Counted from the first letter of the stretch, positions 41,961-50,173 are shown. The stretch: DNA of 64,000 nt from JBFWVD01 sp050246915 (GCA_050246915.1 JBFWVD010000004.1:62001-126000), one strand, 5' to 3'. Notes: generated from the letters alone by a model not told the origin. Numbers and translations: made by a program.

Positions 41961-42034
41961 CGGTCCCGACGGGACTTGAACCCGCGACCTCCGGCTTGAC
42001 AGGCCGGCGTGCACTCCAACTGCACCACGGGACC
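41961..42034 (-). tRNA. tRNA-Asp (GTC)
   Basis: 74-nt cloverleaf: acceptor GGTCCCG/CGGGACC with discriminator G, anticodon loop CTGTCAA with GTC, T loop TTCAAGT. CCA is not encoded. It is 77 bp downstream of the SPFH gene on the same strand. Confidence 0.93.
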
Positions 42035-42110
42035 TCTTGCATTTGTTGCGAGAGCGAACGCTACAGCGTCGGACGCGCCGTGCCCAAACAGTTCCCGGTG
42101 GTGCGAGCGC

Positions 42111-43109
42111 TCAAGCGACCTGATCGGTGATCATCACGTCCGGTGGCGGGGGCGGGGGAGGGAGGAAGTTCGGGTCGGTGGCCAGCTTCATGCCGGCCAA
42201 CTCGTGCAGCGTTCGGCGCATCGAGTCGGGGGAGCCATCGAGGAACATCACGTTGCCCCGGCCCACCTCGGCCATCTGGCGGACGGTCTCGGTCCACATG
42301 GCGAACAAGATCAGCGACGGGTCGACGTTCTGCGATTCCATCTGGGTGGCTGCCTCGGTGAGGCCGCGTGCGACCTCCTGACGGAACAAGGCCACGCCCT
42401 GGCCCCGCAGCTGAGCAGCCAGCTTCTCGGCCTCAGCGGCGATGCGGATGGCGGCGCCTTCGGCCTCGGCCTCCTTGGTGCGGCGGATGAGCAGCGCGTC
42501 GCCCTCGTTGGTGGCCGCGGCCTTGAGGTTGTTGGACGCCACGACGCGGGCCATCGAGTCGGTGATGACGGCGTCGAAGGTGACGTCGTTGAGCTGCACG
42601 TCGATGAGGTGATAGCCCCACGTCTCGAGCGTCTCGTCGAGCTGGGCCTTCACCTCGGCCACGATCTCCGAACGCAGGGCGAGGATCTCGTTCTGCTTCT
42701 TGGTGGCCACGAACCCGCGCACCGAGCCTTCGATGGATCGGGCCAGCGCCGTCATGAACGCCTTGTCGTTGACGAACTTGAAGGCCACCGCCTTGATGGT
42801 CTCCTCGGAGTCGTTGATGGGCGCGTAGAGCAACATTGCGGCGAAGTGGACGTTGGCCTGGTCGGCGGTGATGGCCTGGAACCCGAGTTCCACCGACTGG
42901 TTCTGCAACGACGGCTTGGACTGGATCTTCTCTATGAACGGGATCAGCCAGTTGAGACCCGGCCGCAGCACCCGGCGGTACTTGCCGAAGATGGTGACGA
43001 CACCCACCTTGCCCTGTTCGATCGTCTTGAACGACGAGAAGAACACGATGACGGCGATGACCACGATGACGATGATGCCGATGGTGGAGTTGCTCACTTC
43101 TGCGTACAT
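42111..43109 (-). CDS. SPFH/band 7 domain membrane protein
   Basis: 332 residues. An N-terminal TM helix (IGIIVIVVIAVIVFFSSF) precedes the SPFH core (EQGKVGVVTIFGKYRRVLRPGLNWLIPF as GKVGVVTIFGKY and LRPGLNWLIPF), a coiled region rich in AEAEGAAIRIAAEAEKL, and a proline run (PPPPPPP) near the C-terminus. Such stomatin/prohibitin-like proteins oligomerise in membrane microdomains and often bind NfeD or proteases; no NfeD gene is adjacent. ATG 43109 is preferred to GTG 43115 from the AAGGA site. Confidence 0.87.
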   Translation of the reverse strand: MYAEVSNSTIGIIVIVVIAVIVFFSSFKTIEQGKVGVVTIFGKYRRVLRPGLNWLIPFIEKIQSKPSLQNQSVELGFQAITADQANVHFAAMLLYAPINDSEETIKAVAFKFVNDKAFMTALARSIEGSVRGFVATKKQNEILALRSEIVAEVKAQLDETLETWGYHLIDVQLNDVTFDAVITDSMARVVASNNLKAAATNEGDALLIRRTKEAEAEGAAIRIAAEAEKLAAQLRGQGVALFRQEVARGLTEAATQMESQNVDPSLILFAMWTETVRQMAEVGRGNVMFLDGSPDSMRRTLHELAGMKLATDPNFLPPPPPPPDVMITDQVA

Positions 43110-43216
43110 GCCCACGTCCTTTCCCTTGCGACCTCGGAGCGTTGCAGGCGGCCGGTGGCCCAGGGTGGATGGGGCGTTCGCTCAACCGTGTTGGACGTGA
43201 CCGGAGGCACGTCGTG

Positions 43217-44137
43217 ATGAGGCAGGATAGGCGGATGCGTCCACCTGTCGAAGTTCGCCGGTTCCTGCACTGCAACTACAACTGCAACGACGTCGGGCAC
43301 CTCGAGCGTTGGTACCAGCCGTTGTTCGATCTGAAACCGATCATGCGCACGGCCACCACCGGCATGGACGGGACGCCGTTCGGCATCTACGACGAAGTCG
43401 GCTCCGACACCGTGTTCCTCTACGACCATCGCGGTGGTCGCCATTCGAACTCGCTGGAGTTGGTGCAGTGGACCACGCCCCCCACCTTCGGCCATCCATA
43501 TCCCGCGCCGTGGTATCGCGGCATGCAGTCGGTGGGCTATCAGGTGGAGGACCTCGAAGCGGTGGCCACGAGAGCCGTGGCCACCGGCGGCACATTGGTG
43601 CGTCGCAGCGCCGACTGGCTGCTGCTGAAAGACCCGGAAGGCGTGAGCGTCGAGGTGATCCGAGGAGAAGGGCCAACGACGTTCAGCACCATCCGCATCG
43701 TGGTGTCCGATATGGAGCGAACGCTCGGGTGGTGGAAGCAACTGGGGTTCACCGAGACCGACGAGGTGCCCTTCATCCCTGGCGCCGAGGCCTATCCCGA
43801 CGATGGCTCGCACGCCGTGAGCGAGGAGCGCGCCATCGTCGCCACCGATGATCCGACCTTCGCGCTCATCTTCACGACGTTCTCCGGACCGATACCCGAG
43901 GGGCCGACGTATGCGATGCCGTATCACCATGCGCTCTATCGCATGGCAATGGCAGTTGACGACGTGAAGGCATCGACCGCTGCGCTCGACGAACTGGGTA
44001 TTCCCCGTCAGCCCTACTACACGTTTGCGCTGCCGGGCACGAAGCTCACCGACGGACTCACCATCTTGTTCATCCGTGACCCCGATGGGATCTTGGTGGA
44101 GTTGGTCGACCGCCCGCGGAAGTTGTTCGCGAAGTGA
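43217..44137 (+). CDS. Two-module VOC dioxygenase-like protein
   Basis: 306 residues with two glyoxalase-type modules. Module one has RFLHCNYNCNDVGHLERWYQPLF, VGYQVEDLEAVA and LLKDPEGVSVEVI; module two has IRIVVSDMERTLGWW, MAMAVDDVKAS and FIRDPDGILVELVD. Tandem VOC is typical of extradiol-type ring-cleavage enzymes and of lactoylglutathione-like enzymes. It is coupled by four bases to the dienelactone-hydrolase gene, so an aromatic ring-cleavage route is plausible (inference). ATG 43217 (GGAGG upstream) or ATG 43235. Confidence 0.8.
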   Translation: MRQDRRMRPPVEVRRFLHCNYNCNDVGHLERWYQPLFDLKPIMRTATTGMDGTPFGIYDEVGSDTVFLYDHRGGRHSNSLELVQWTTPPTFGHPYPAPWYRGMQSVGYQVEDLEAVATRAVATGGTLVRRSADWLLLKDPEGVSVEVIRGEGPTTFSTIRIVVSDMERTLGWWKQLGFTETDEVPFIPGAEAYPDDGSHAVSEERAIVATDDPTFALIFTTFSGPIPEGPTYAMPYHHALYRMAMAVDDVKASTAALDELGIPRQPYYTFALPGTKLTDGLTILFIRDPDGILVELVDRPRKLFAK

Positions 44138-44868
44138 CTGCCCCGACGAGCGTCATCTTGAACGTCGGCGGAGCGTCGACGCCGACCCTGGTGTACGACC
44201 TCCCTGGTCCCGGTCCGCATCCAGCCGTCGTGCTGTCACCAGAGGCATACGGCATCAACGAGTTCACCCGTGATGTTGCGTCGCGGCTCAACGCTGCCGG
44301 CTATGTGGTGGTGGTGCCTGACTACTACCGGGGCAATGGCTTGAAGGAACCGGACAACTACCTCGACTTCTCGGAGGTCATGGAGTTCATCGGCAACCTC
44401 GACTTCGTCGAAGCGACCCGTGACATCCTTGCCGGCATCGACCACGCGCGATCGTTGTCCAACGTCGACGGCGACCGCGTTGCGGTATGGGGCTATTGCA
44501 CCGGCTCGACGCTGGCGATGTTGTCGGCCGCGGTCGATCGACGACTGGCGGCGGCGGTGATCTTCTTCCCGAGCCAGCCGACGTTCCCCGTGCACGACGA
44601 CCGCCATCCGCTCGACCCGATCGATGTGCTCTGGGCGGTGAAGTGCCCCATCCAGTTCATCTACGGCGATGCCGACGAGATCCTTGTGGACCTGATGCCG
44701 GAAGTGGCGCGCCGACTGACGGCGTGGCGGATCGACCATCGCATCGACGTGTACCCCGGTGCAGGGCATGCTTTCAGTGCGCCGGTGGCCCCGCTGCGCA
44801 ACGACGCCGCCGATGTAGCGTCGTGGGCTGATGCCACGGCGTTCCTGGCTCTGCACCTGCAGGGCTGA
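44134..44868 (+). CDS. Dienelactone hydrolase family protein
   Basis: 244-aa alpha/beta hydrolase of the DLH group. The nucleophile Cys is in VWGYCTGS (GxCxG), the Asp in YGDADEIL and His in GAGHAF, giving the Cys-Asp-His triad of dienelactone hydrolases. DLH hydrolyses dienelactone in chlorocatechol breakdown, but relatives act on other lactones or esters. GTG 44134 overlaps the VOC stop (GTGA), so the two enzymes are co-translated. Confidence 0.88.
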   Translation: MTAPTSVILNVGGASTPTLVYDLPGPGPHPAVVLSPEAYGINEFTRDVASRLNAAGYVVVVPDYYRGNGLKEPDNYLDFSEVMEFIGNLDFVEATRDILAGIDHARSLSNVDGDRVAVWGYCTGSTLAMLSAAVDRRLAAAVIFFPSQPTFPVHDDRHPLDPIDVLWAVKCPIQFIYGDADEILVDLMPEVARRLTAWRIDHRIDVYPGAGHAFSAPVAPLRNDAADVASWADATAFLALHLQG

Positions 44869-44889
44869 GCACCCTGTCCTGCGCTCGCG

Positions 44890-45339
44890 TCAATCCTTCT
44901 TGCGCGAGGCGATGAACACGGGGATGACGCGTTCGGTCTTGGCCTGGTACTCGGCGTAGTTGGGGAAGGCGGCCACGGCGCGCTCCCACCACAGTGCACG
45001 CTCCTCACCCGCGATCTCGCGAACGTCGACGTCGAATGGTTCGGGCCCGTCCTGCACAGCGACCTGGTCGGGGTTGGCGAGGAGGTTGCTGACCCACACG
45101 GGGTTCTTGGGAGCGCCGCCCATGGAGGCCACCAGCGCGTACTCACCCTCGTGCTCGACTCGCATGAGGGCGAACTTGCGGACCTTGCCGCTCGTGCGAC
45201 CCTTGGTGATCACCAGGATGATCGGCTGCCCGGTATCGCGCAGCGTGTTGGCCTTGGTACCCCCCGATGCCACGTACGTGTCGACTTGTTCGCGCACCCA
45301 CTTGATCGGGCTGGGCTCGTACTCACCGGTGACTGGCAT
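44890..45339 (-). CDS. Ddn-like F420-dependent nitroreductase family protein
   Basis: 149-aa small barrel of the Ddn/DUF385 family. Landmarks: TLRDTGQPIILVITKGRTSGKVRK (as PIILVITKGRTSGKVRK), ALVASMGGAPKNPVWVSNLLANP (as GGAPKNPVWVSNLLANP), RALWWERAVAAFPNYAEYQ and RVIPVFIAS. Family members use deazaflavin F420 to reduce quinones or nitro compounds at the membrane. ATG 45339 is the family start; the frame up to 45480 is spurious. Its presence implies F420 synthesis in the organism. Confidence 0.88.
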   Translation of the reverse strand: MPVTGEYEPSPIKWVREQVDTYVASGGTKANTLRDTGQPIILVITKGRTSGKVRKFALMRVEHEGEYALVASMGGAPKNPVWVSNLLANPDQVAVQDGPEPFDVDVREIAGEERALWWERAVAAFPNYAEYQAKTERVIPVFIASRKKD

Positions 45340-45530
45340 GGGCGGAGCATACGGGGATGATCGACACCTCTTCGGCCGGTACCATCGTCGTTGCCATCCA
45401 TCCGGCCGGTCGACGGGGGCACCCCGCGCGCCCGGCTCAGGCCTCCGAGCGCGCTCCTCGGTGAGGTTGGCGGACCCCAACGACAGGTCACGACTGCGCC
45501 CGTGGCCGACTCGCTCAGGACCGCACGCTC

Positions 45531-46778
45531 ATGTCGTATCGACGGCTCATGAAGTACCCCGCTTGGACCCGCTACGTCGCGGCCTGCATCTTGTCCAGGG
45601 TTCCCGGCACCATGCCGGTGTTCGGTCTGGTGCTCGCCGGGCGGGAGATCGGCTCGTTCGGCCTCGGTGGTCGCCTCGCGGCGGTGTACACCGTGACCGG
45701 CATGGTCACCTCGGTGTGGGGTGGCCGATACCTCGATCGCAACGACGTGCGCGTCGGTTTGCGACGCGCTGGCATTGCCGTCGGTGTGGTGGCTGTGGCG
45801 ATCGCCGCCGCAGTGGCCTTCACCGAGAATGTGCCATTGGTGGCGGCACTTTCGGTGGCCCTCGGGGCGGTGATCGCTCCCATCCCCGGTGGCTATCGCG
45901 CGCTGCTGCCCACGGTCGTGCCGCCCGAAGAGATCGGTGCTGCGTATGCCTTCGATGGGGTCTGCATCGAGTTGTGTTTCGTCACCGGCCCGGCGGTGGC
46001 CGGGTTGGTCGCCTTCGTGAGTGGGCCCTCGGCGGTGTTCGTGGCCATGAGCGTGTGCGCACTGGCGGGGGCCTATGCCGTGCATCGGCTTCCATCGGCG
46101 CCGGCACAGCACAGCGCCGACACCCCGGTGCACGAGGGATCACAGCTCAAGATCCGCGCGATGCAAGGCGCGGTGGCAGGTGCCGTCGCTCTTGGCATCT
46201 CGATCGGGTGCGTCGATGCCACCTTTCCCGCCTTCGCGTCGGACCTTGGTCACGACGCTGCGGTTGGGGGACTGTTCGTGGCGTGCATGGCCTTCGGGAG
46301 CGGCAGCGGTGGACTGCTCTTCGGACCGAAGGCGGCGGCGAGCTCCAACCTCGGTCTCAACGCGGTGTCGATGCTGATGTTGTTCGGCGTGCTGGTCCTG
46401 CCGTTCGCGGTGGCGCCCAACATCGGCCTCGCCGCGCTGATGGCGCTGGCTGCCGGAGCGCCGTTCGCCGTGATGAGCACCTCGTGCAGCGTTCTCGTGC
46501 AAAAGAGCGTGCCTGCCACCCGTACCAGCGAGGCGTTCTCCATGCTCAACGCGGCGATCCTCGGCGGCTCGGCTGTCGGCGCGGGACTGTCCTCGGTGTT
46601 GGTCGACTCGGCCGGCCCTCGTAGTGCGATGGCGGTGGCGAGCGGCCCGGCGGTCATCGTCGGTGCGGTGCTGTTGTGGACCTCGAGCCATCCGCCTCGT
46701 GAGTCCCCGGCGGTCTCGTCCGTTGCCGACGGCGGCGTCGGTGACGGTGCCGGGCGCGGTCGATCGTCAACGCGTTAG
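45531..46778 (+). CDS. MFS transporter
   Basis: 415-aa, about 12-TM major facilitator: RYLDRNDVRVGLRR in loop 2-3, GGYRALLPTVVPPEEIGAAYAFDG (as LLPTVVPPEEIGAAYAFDG), and LFGPKAAASS in the middle. The pattern fits a generic actinobacterial MFS efflux pump; substrate unknown. The C-terminus is Gly/Arg/Ser-rich. ATG 45531, with tRNA-Glu 49 bp downstream. Confidence 0.8.
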   Translation: MSYRRLMKYPAWTRYVAACILSRVPGTMPVFGLVLAGREIGSFGLGGRLAAVYTVTGMVTSVWGGRYLDRNDVRVGLRRAGIAVGVVAVAIAAAVAFTENVPLVAALSVALGAVIAPIPGGYRALLPTVVPPEEIGAAYAFDGVCIELCFVTGPAVAGLVAFVSGPSAVFVAMSVCALAGAYAVHRLPSAPAQHSADTPVHEGSQLKIRAMQGAVAGAVALGISIGCVDATFPAFASDLGHDAAVGGLFVACMAFGSGSGGLLFGPKAAASSNLGLNAVSMLMLFGVLVLPFAVAPNIGLAALMALAAGAPFAVMSTSCSVLVQKSVPATRTSEAFSMLNAAILGGSAVGAGLSSVLVDSAGPRSAMAVASGPAVIVGAVLLWTSSHPPRESPAVSSVADGGVGDGAGRGRSSTR

Positions 46779-46827
46779 CGGGTGGGTCTCGCCAGCCGGT
46801 AACGTCGGCGTGCTTCACGCGCGTCCT

Positions 46828-46900
46828 GCCCCCATCGTCTAGCGGCCTAGGACACCACCCTTTCAAGGTGGCGGCACGGGTTCGAATCCCGTTGGGGGTG
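46828..46900 (+). tRNA. tRNA-Glu (TTC)
   Basis: 73-nt cloverleaf: acceptor GCCCCCA with a G1-U72 pair typical of tRNA-Glu, anticodon loop CTTTCAA holding TTC, T loop TTCGAAT. CCA is not encoded. Its 3' 41 bases are part of a 44-bp direct repeat: it is the attachment site of the element that follows. Confidence 0.96.
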
Positions 46901-46903
46901 CTC
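46860..46903 (+). repeat. attL-like direct repeat (tRNA-Glu 3' end)
   Basis: Runs from the anticodon loop through the 3' end of tRNA-Glu plus three bases; identical to 50130-50173. Integration here reconstitutes the intact tRNA. Confidence 0.9.
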
Positions 46904-46908
46904 CTCGA

Positions 46909-46934
46909 AGGCCCAAGTCAGATGACCTGGGCCT
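46909..46934 (+). terminator. tRNA-Glu terminator
   Basis: AGGCCCA-A-GTCA pairs with TGAC-C-TGGGCCT (one mismatch), followed by CTTGAGTT, 9 nt after the tRNA. Confidence 0.5.
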
Positions 46935-46964
46935 CTTGAGTTACAGGGCCCGGATATCGGCCTC

Positions 46965-46983
46965 GTCAGCAATTCTGTCAGCA
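46965..46983 (+). repeat. Paired GTCAGCA repeats near attL
   Basis: Two GTCAGCA copies (46965-46971, 46977-46983) five bases apart, just before the integrase start. A matching pair is near the right end. Arm-type integrase sites are the likely role (inference). Confidence 0.5.
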
Positions 46984-46993
46984 GGGGTTGTTG

Positions 46994-47402
46994 GTGGTCT
47001 GGACGGGACGGCGAGTGATCGCGAAGCGCGGTGGTCGGTGGCGTGTGGTGGTGCAGGGCAAGGCGGATCCGGTGACGGGGAAGCGTCGCCAGTTGTCTGG
47101 TTCGGCGGAGTCAGAGCGGGCGGTCGTGGCGTTGGAACGTCAATTGCGGTTGCAGGTGGCCAAGGGGTTTCATGATCAGACGACGTTGTCGACGGTGATC
47201 ACCGAGTGGTGGGCGTCGAGCCCGCGGTTGGCGGCTTCGAGCCGCGTGCATAACCGGCAGAACTTGGATAGGCACATCGTCCCGGTGCTCGGCGGGCGGA
47301 AGGTGTCGGAGATCCGACCCCGGTTGGTGGCGTCATTCCTGACCCATCTCGCGACGGACAAGGGGCTGAGGCCTGCGACCGTTCGTAAGGTCCGGACCGT
47401 GA
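46994..47402 (+). pseudogene. Truncated tyrosine recombinase/integrase
   Basis: From GTG 46994 (AGGGG upstream) the frame gives an N-terminal arm-binding part (RRVIAKRGGRWRVVVQGK, TGKRRQLSGSAES) and the core-binding helices (TTLSTVITEWWASS, NLDRHIVPVLGGRKVSEIRP, ATVRKVRTV). After about residue 135 homology stops and the frame runs on as unrelated Arg-rich residues to 47758, inside the antitoxin gene. The catalytic domain with its RHRY residues is absent, so it is not active. The break lies near 47400. Confidence 0.8.
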
Positions 47403-47459
47403 CGCGGCCGCGGTGCAATCGGGCGGCGGGCGATCGGTCCGGCCGGTACCCTTTCGGGT

Positions 47460-47717
47460 ATGGCAACGATCGAGCTCGATCCGCAGGTGGTCGCCGCGGC
47501 GCAAAGCGAAGCGGATCGCCGCGGGGTCGATGTGCGTGTCGTTATCACGGAGGCGATACAACGGTTCGTGACCGGCGCGGATTTGACCCGGCTTCTTGCC
47601 GAGTTCGACACCGAGGACCAGTCGCGCCCCGACCCGCTGTCCGACGCAGATGCGCTTTCGATCGCGGCAGAGGAGCTCGCGACGGTACGCGCTGCACGTA
47701 CCGCCGGCAACACCTGA
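47460..47717 (+). CDS. Ribbon-helix-helix antitoxin (VapB-like)
   Basis: 85 residues. MATIELDPQVVAAAQSEADRRGVDVRVVITEAIQRFV (as MATIELDPQVVAAA and VVITEAIQRFV) is a ribbon-helix-helix type DNA-binding module; the acidic rest (LLAEFDTEDQSRPDPL) would wrap the toxin. It is 3 bp before the PIN gene, the usual VapBC arrangement, and should repress the operon with the toxin. ATG 47460. Confidence 0.75.
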   Translation: MATIELDPQVVAAAQSEADRRGVDVRVVITEAIQRFVTGADLTRLLAEFDTEDQSRPDPLSDADALSIAAEELATVRAARTAGNT

Positions 47718-47720
47718 ACG

Positions 47721-48146
47721 ATGCCGACGTCTGCCGCCGTGGCGCGGGTGGTCGTTGACCCGAACGTTCTCGTGTCGGCGGCGATCACCTCGGGCACCAG
47801 CCGTAGCGTGGTTGACGCCGCGTCCACCGGCGTGTTGGTGATCGTCGTGTGCCCGCTGCTCGTCGCCGAGTTGACCGCAGTGCTGGCACGGGAGCGGTTC
47901 GAGCGGTGGCGGACCCGTGATCGACTCGACCGCTATGTCGCCGACATCATCAGCATTGCCGAGCACCACCCGGATCCCTGTCCGATCGCTGCGGTGACCC
48001 GCGACCCTGGCGACGACTACCTCGTCGCTCTCGCCGCGGCGGCCGATGCTGTGATCTGTAGCGGTGACCGGGACTTGCACGCCGCCGCGATCGACGTCGC
48101 AGTGTTCACCCCAGGCGAGTTGATCGAGCGAGTCGCCACCCGCTGA
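47721..48146 (+). CDS. PIN-domain ribonuclease toxin (VapC-like)
   Basis: 141-aa PIN domain of the putative-toxin PIN_3 type. VVDPNVLVSAAIT carries the first acidic residue, ELTAVLARERF the Glu, and DDYLVALAAAADAVICSGDRDL the central and last acidic ligands (as DDYLVALA, SGDRDL). It should be an Mg2+-dependent RNase, neutralised by the RHH protein just upstream. As part of the tRNA-Glu element it may stabilise the element (inference). Confidence 0.8.
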   Translation: MPTSAAVARVVVDPNVLVSAAITSGTSRSVVDAASTGVLVIVVCPLLVAELTAVLARERFERWRTRDRLDRYVADIISIAEHHPDPCPIAAVTRDPGDDYLVALAAAADAVICSGDRDLHAAAIDVAVFTPGELIERVATR

Positions 48147-48520
48147 GGCCACGACACTCCCACCACTCGGGCGCGGGATCGGGTGTGACTTTCGTTTCTG
48201 TGTCGGGTGTGGTGCGGTCCGTTCGGGTGCTCCCCGGATCCTGCACATCGTCCGGTCGGGCGCGTACGTGTTGGCCCGCCAGTGCCTCGACTCTGGCGGC
48301 ACGGCCGGCATCCCGGAACTCGTGTTCAGCGCCAACACGCTCAGGGTGCCTCGCTGGGCGCTCCTGCACATGATCGAGCCCTTGACGTGCGGCGGTGTGG
48401 GCGGCCGATCGCCCAACGGGTGGGCCAGGCGCCGACACCTGCGCCGGTGAACACCAACGCACCTGCAGCCCCTGACCACAACACCTACAGAACGTTGGTG
48501 CACCGGTCGATGGGACGGGC
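48147..48520. other. 374-bp stretch without a supported gene
   Basis: All three plus frames hold short ORFs, but none matches a family. The best stretch reads ILHIVRSGAYVLARQC then GIPELVFSANTLRVP, which looks protein-like but has no start or end and may be a gene fragment. The last 30 bases resemble the spacer before the second lipoprotein copy (GGTGC...GGTCGATGGGAC), so they are part of the duplicated unit. Confidence 0.4.
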
Positions 48521-49057
48521 ATGAACGGCATCCGGGCAGCCGTCCCTGCAACCATCGTCGCGTTTTGCGTCATCGCCGCAGGGTGTGGACGTAACCACGC
48601 GAACGCTACGGACCGCGAGCGGGCTCAGATACTCAAGAACGAACCGATCATGCTCGTCCGCCCGCCAGGCGTTGCCCCTGCAGACATCGATGATCTCGTC
48701 GTGAAGGACACCGGCTACCGCGACGGATGGATCAACGAGAGCATTGCGGTCAACGGTGGATTCGCGGACGTGAACCAAGACCCGAACACGATGTTCGTGG
48801 CCATGATCAACGCCGCAATCGAGCGGGGGTGGCGTGCCGAGGGCGTGCAGTGCGGGACATCGGGCGCCGCGGCCGCGTTCTTTAAGGACTACGGAGACTG
48901 GCAGGCCGGGTACGTCGTGAGTGTGTATGGCCACGCCATCACCTACTTCGCCGCGACGGATGTTCACGATACTCCGTCGTTACCGTTCAGTCCGCGTCCG
49001 ACCGATCCGGATTGTCTCGCGAAGCTCGGCCTCAGGTCTGACCCGGTCCAGGCGTGA
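48521..49057 (+). CDS. Lipoprotein, first of three tandem copies
   Basis: 178 residues. Signal MNGIRAAVPATIVAFCVIAAG before Cys22 (lipobox IAAGC) makes it a likely lipoprotein. The mature part has AQILKNEPIMLVRPPGV, DLVVKDTGYRDGW, ADVNQDPNTMFVAMINAAIERGW, CGTSGAAAAFFKDYGDW, and ends CLAKLGLRSDPVQA. Two extra Cys may pair. No family recognised. The second copy is about 80% alike at protein level. It is cargo of the tRNA-Glu element. Confidence 0.78.
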   Translation: MNGIRAAVPATIVAFCVIAAGCGRNHANATDRERAQILKNEPIMLVRPPGVAPADIDDLVVKDTGYRDGWINESIAVNGGFADVNQDPNTMFVAMINAAIERGWRAEGVQCGTSGAAAAFFKDYGDWQAGYVVSVYGHAITYFAATDVHDTPSLPFSPRPTDPDCLAKLGLRSDPVQA

Positions 49058-49092
49058 TGCCATGCCTCGGTGCGCAGGTCGATAGGACCGGT

Positions 49093-49629
49093 ATGAACGG
49101 CATCCGGGCAGCCGTGCCGGCAACCATCGTCGCGTTTTGCGTCATCGCCGCAGGGTGTGGACGTAACCACGCGAACGCTACGGACCGCGAGCGGGCTCAG
49201 ATACTCAAGAACGAGCCGATCATGCTGTTCCGCCCGCCAGGCGTTGCCCCTGGAAACATCGACGACCTTGTCGTGAAGGACACCGGCTACCGCGACGGAT
49301 GGACCAGCGAAGGCATCGGTGTGGAGGGTGGGTTCGCGGACGTGAACCAAGACCCGAACACGATGTTCGTGGCCATGATCAACGCCGCAATCAAGAACGG
49401 GTGGCGCTTGGAAGACATTCGATGCGGGGTATCCGGGGACACGGCCGGGTTCTTCAAAGACTACGGAGACTGGAAGGCTCGATTTGTCGTGAGTGTGTAT
49501 CGCCATGTCATCCAGTACTTCGCCGGTACACCGGCTCACGACGAGACGATGCCAGCGTTCAGTGCGCGTCCGACCGATCCGGAGTGTCTCGCGAAGCTCG
49601 GCTTCGAGTCTGACCCGGTCCAGGCGTGA
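49093..49629 (+). CDS. Lipoprotein, second tandem copy
   Basis: 178 residues, same length as the first copy. The first 45 residues (signal, AAGC lipobox, HANATDRERAQILKNEPIML) are near identical; later parts diverge (DIRCGVSGDTAGFFKDYGDWKARF, AFSARPTDPECLAKLGFESDPVQA as ARPTDPECLAKLGFES). Full-length and intact, so probably functional. Greater 5' identity suggests recent duplication or gene conversion at the 5' ends. The upstream 30 bases also resemble those of copy one. Confidence 0.78.
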   Translation: MNGIRAAVPATIVAFCVIAAGCGRNHANATDRERAQILKNEPIMLFRPPGVAPGNIDDLVVKDTGYRDGWTSEGIGVEGGFADVNQDPNTMFVAMINAAIKNGWRLEDIRCGVSGDTAGFFKDYGDWKARFVVSVYRHVIQYFAGTPAHDETMPAFSARPTDPECLAKLGFESDPVQA

Positions 49630-49665
49630 TGCCCATACTTCTCGTCGCTGAGTAGGTGAACGGCC

Positions 49666-49989
49666 TTGAACGGCAGTCGGGCAGCCGTGCCTGCAACCAT
49701 CGTCGCGTTGTGCGTCATCGCCGCAGGGTGTGGACGTAACCACGCGAACGCTACGGACCGCGAGCGGGCTCAGATACTCAAGAACGAGCCGATCATGCTG
49801 TTCCGCCCGCCAGGCGTTGCCCCTGGAAACATCGACGACCTTGTCGTGAAGGACACCGGCTACCGCGACGGATGGACCAGCGAGAGCATCGGCGTCGACG
49901 GGGCCTTCGCCGACGCCGCATCGTGGGCTGACGTAGCGGCGCCGAAGTCAACGACTTCTACGGTAGCTGTCGCATACTCCATCGGCTGA
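49666..49989 (+). pseudogene. Lipoprotein, truncated third copy
   Basis: From TTG 49666 the frame gives 107 residues. The first 83 copy the second lipoprotein almost exactly (AAGC lipobox, KNEPIMLFRPPGVAPGNIDDL) through GAFAD. It then leaves the family at about 49913 (AASWADVAAPKS...), losing the latter half, which holds the FKDYGDW block and the conserved end. The junction sits just before the right end of the element, so the copy was probably cut by the event that shaped that end. Confidence 0.7.
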
Positions 49990-50028
49990 GCGTTGAGCGT
50001 GCCCGGGTGTCGTTCGGCAACTTCGGCT

Positions 50029-50046
50029 GTCAGCAGATTGTCAGCA
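50029..50046 (+). repeat. Paired GTCAGCA repeats near attR
   Basis: GTCAGCA at 50029-50035 and 50040-50046, four bases apart, about 84 bp before the right 44-bp repeat. They match the pair at 46965-46983. Possible arm sites for the element integrase. Confidence 0.5.
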
Positions 50047-50129
50047 GACCGGCCGACATCGGCCGGACTCGGAGGGATCTCGTGCATTGTGACCTGCGTG
50101 TTTGGACCGTCGAGACCCGATTCTTTGCT

Positions 50130-50173
50130 CTTTCAAGGTGGCGGCACGGGTTCGAATCCCGTTGGGGGTGCTC
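50130..50173 (+). repeat. attR-like direct repeat
   Basis: Exact copy of the 44 bp at 46860-46903. It carries the 3' half of tRNA-Glu without the 5' half, so it is not a tRNA gene. Confidence 0.9.

Larger units (their letters stand above)
46860..50173 (+). mobile_element. Small element integrated in tRNA-Glu (3.3 kb)
   Basis: Identical 44-bp repeats, 46860-46903 (in tRNA-Glu) and 50130-50173, bound a segment holding a tyrosine-integrase remnant right after the tRNA, an antitoxin/PIN pair and three lipoprotein copies. One repeat plus intervening sequence is 3270 bp. The integrase lacks its catalytic half, so the element cannot excise by itself. It is consistent with a decayed integrative element that kept cargo. 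Confidence 0.85.

Noticed and set aside
42009..43217. 402-codon plus-strand open frame
   Set aside because: It is fully antisense to the SPFH gene and to tRNA-Asp; its composition is frame-shadow (Leu/Gly/His/Asp-rich) without any family motif.
35072..50011. 18-bp near-repeat TGAGCGTGCC(T/C)GGGTGTC at 35072-35089 and 49994-50011
   Set aside because: 17 of 18 matches at GC-rich sites is near what chance allows in 64 kb, and flanks do not match.
50130..50173. Second tRNA-Glu gene
   Set aside because: Only the 3' half is present; the acceptor 5' strand, D arm and half of the anticodon stem are missing, so it is an att copy.
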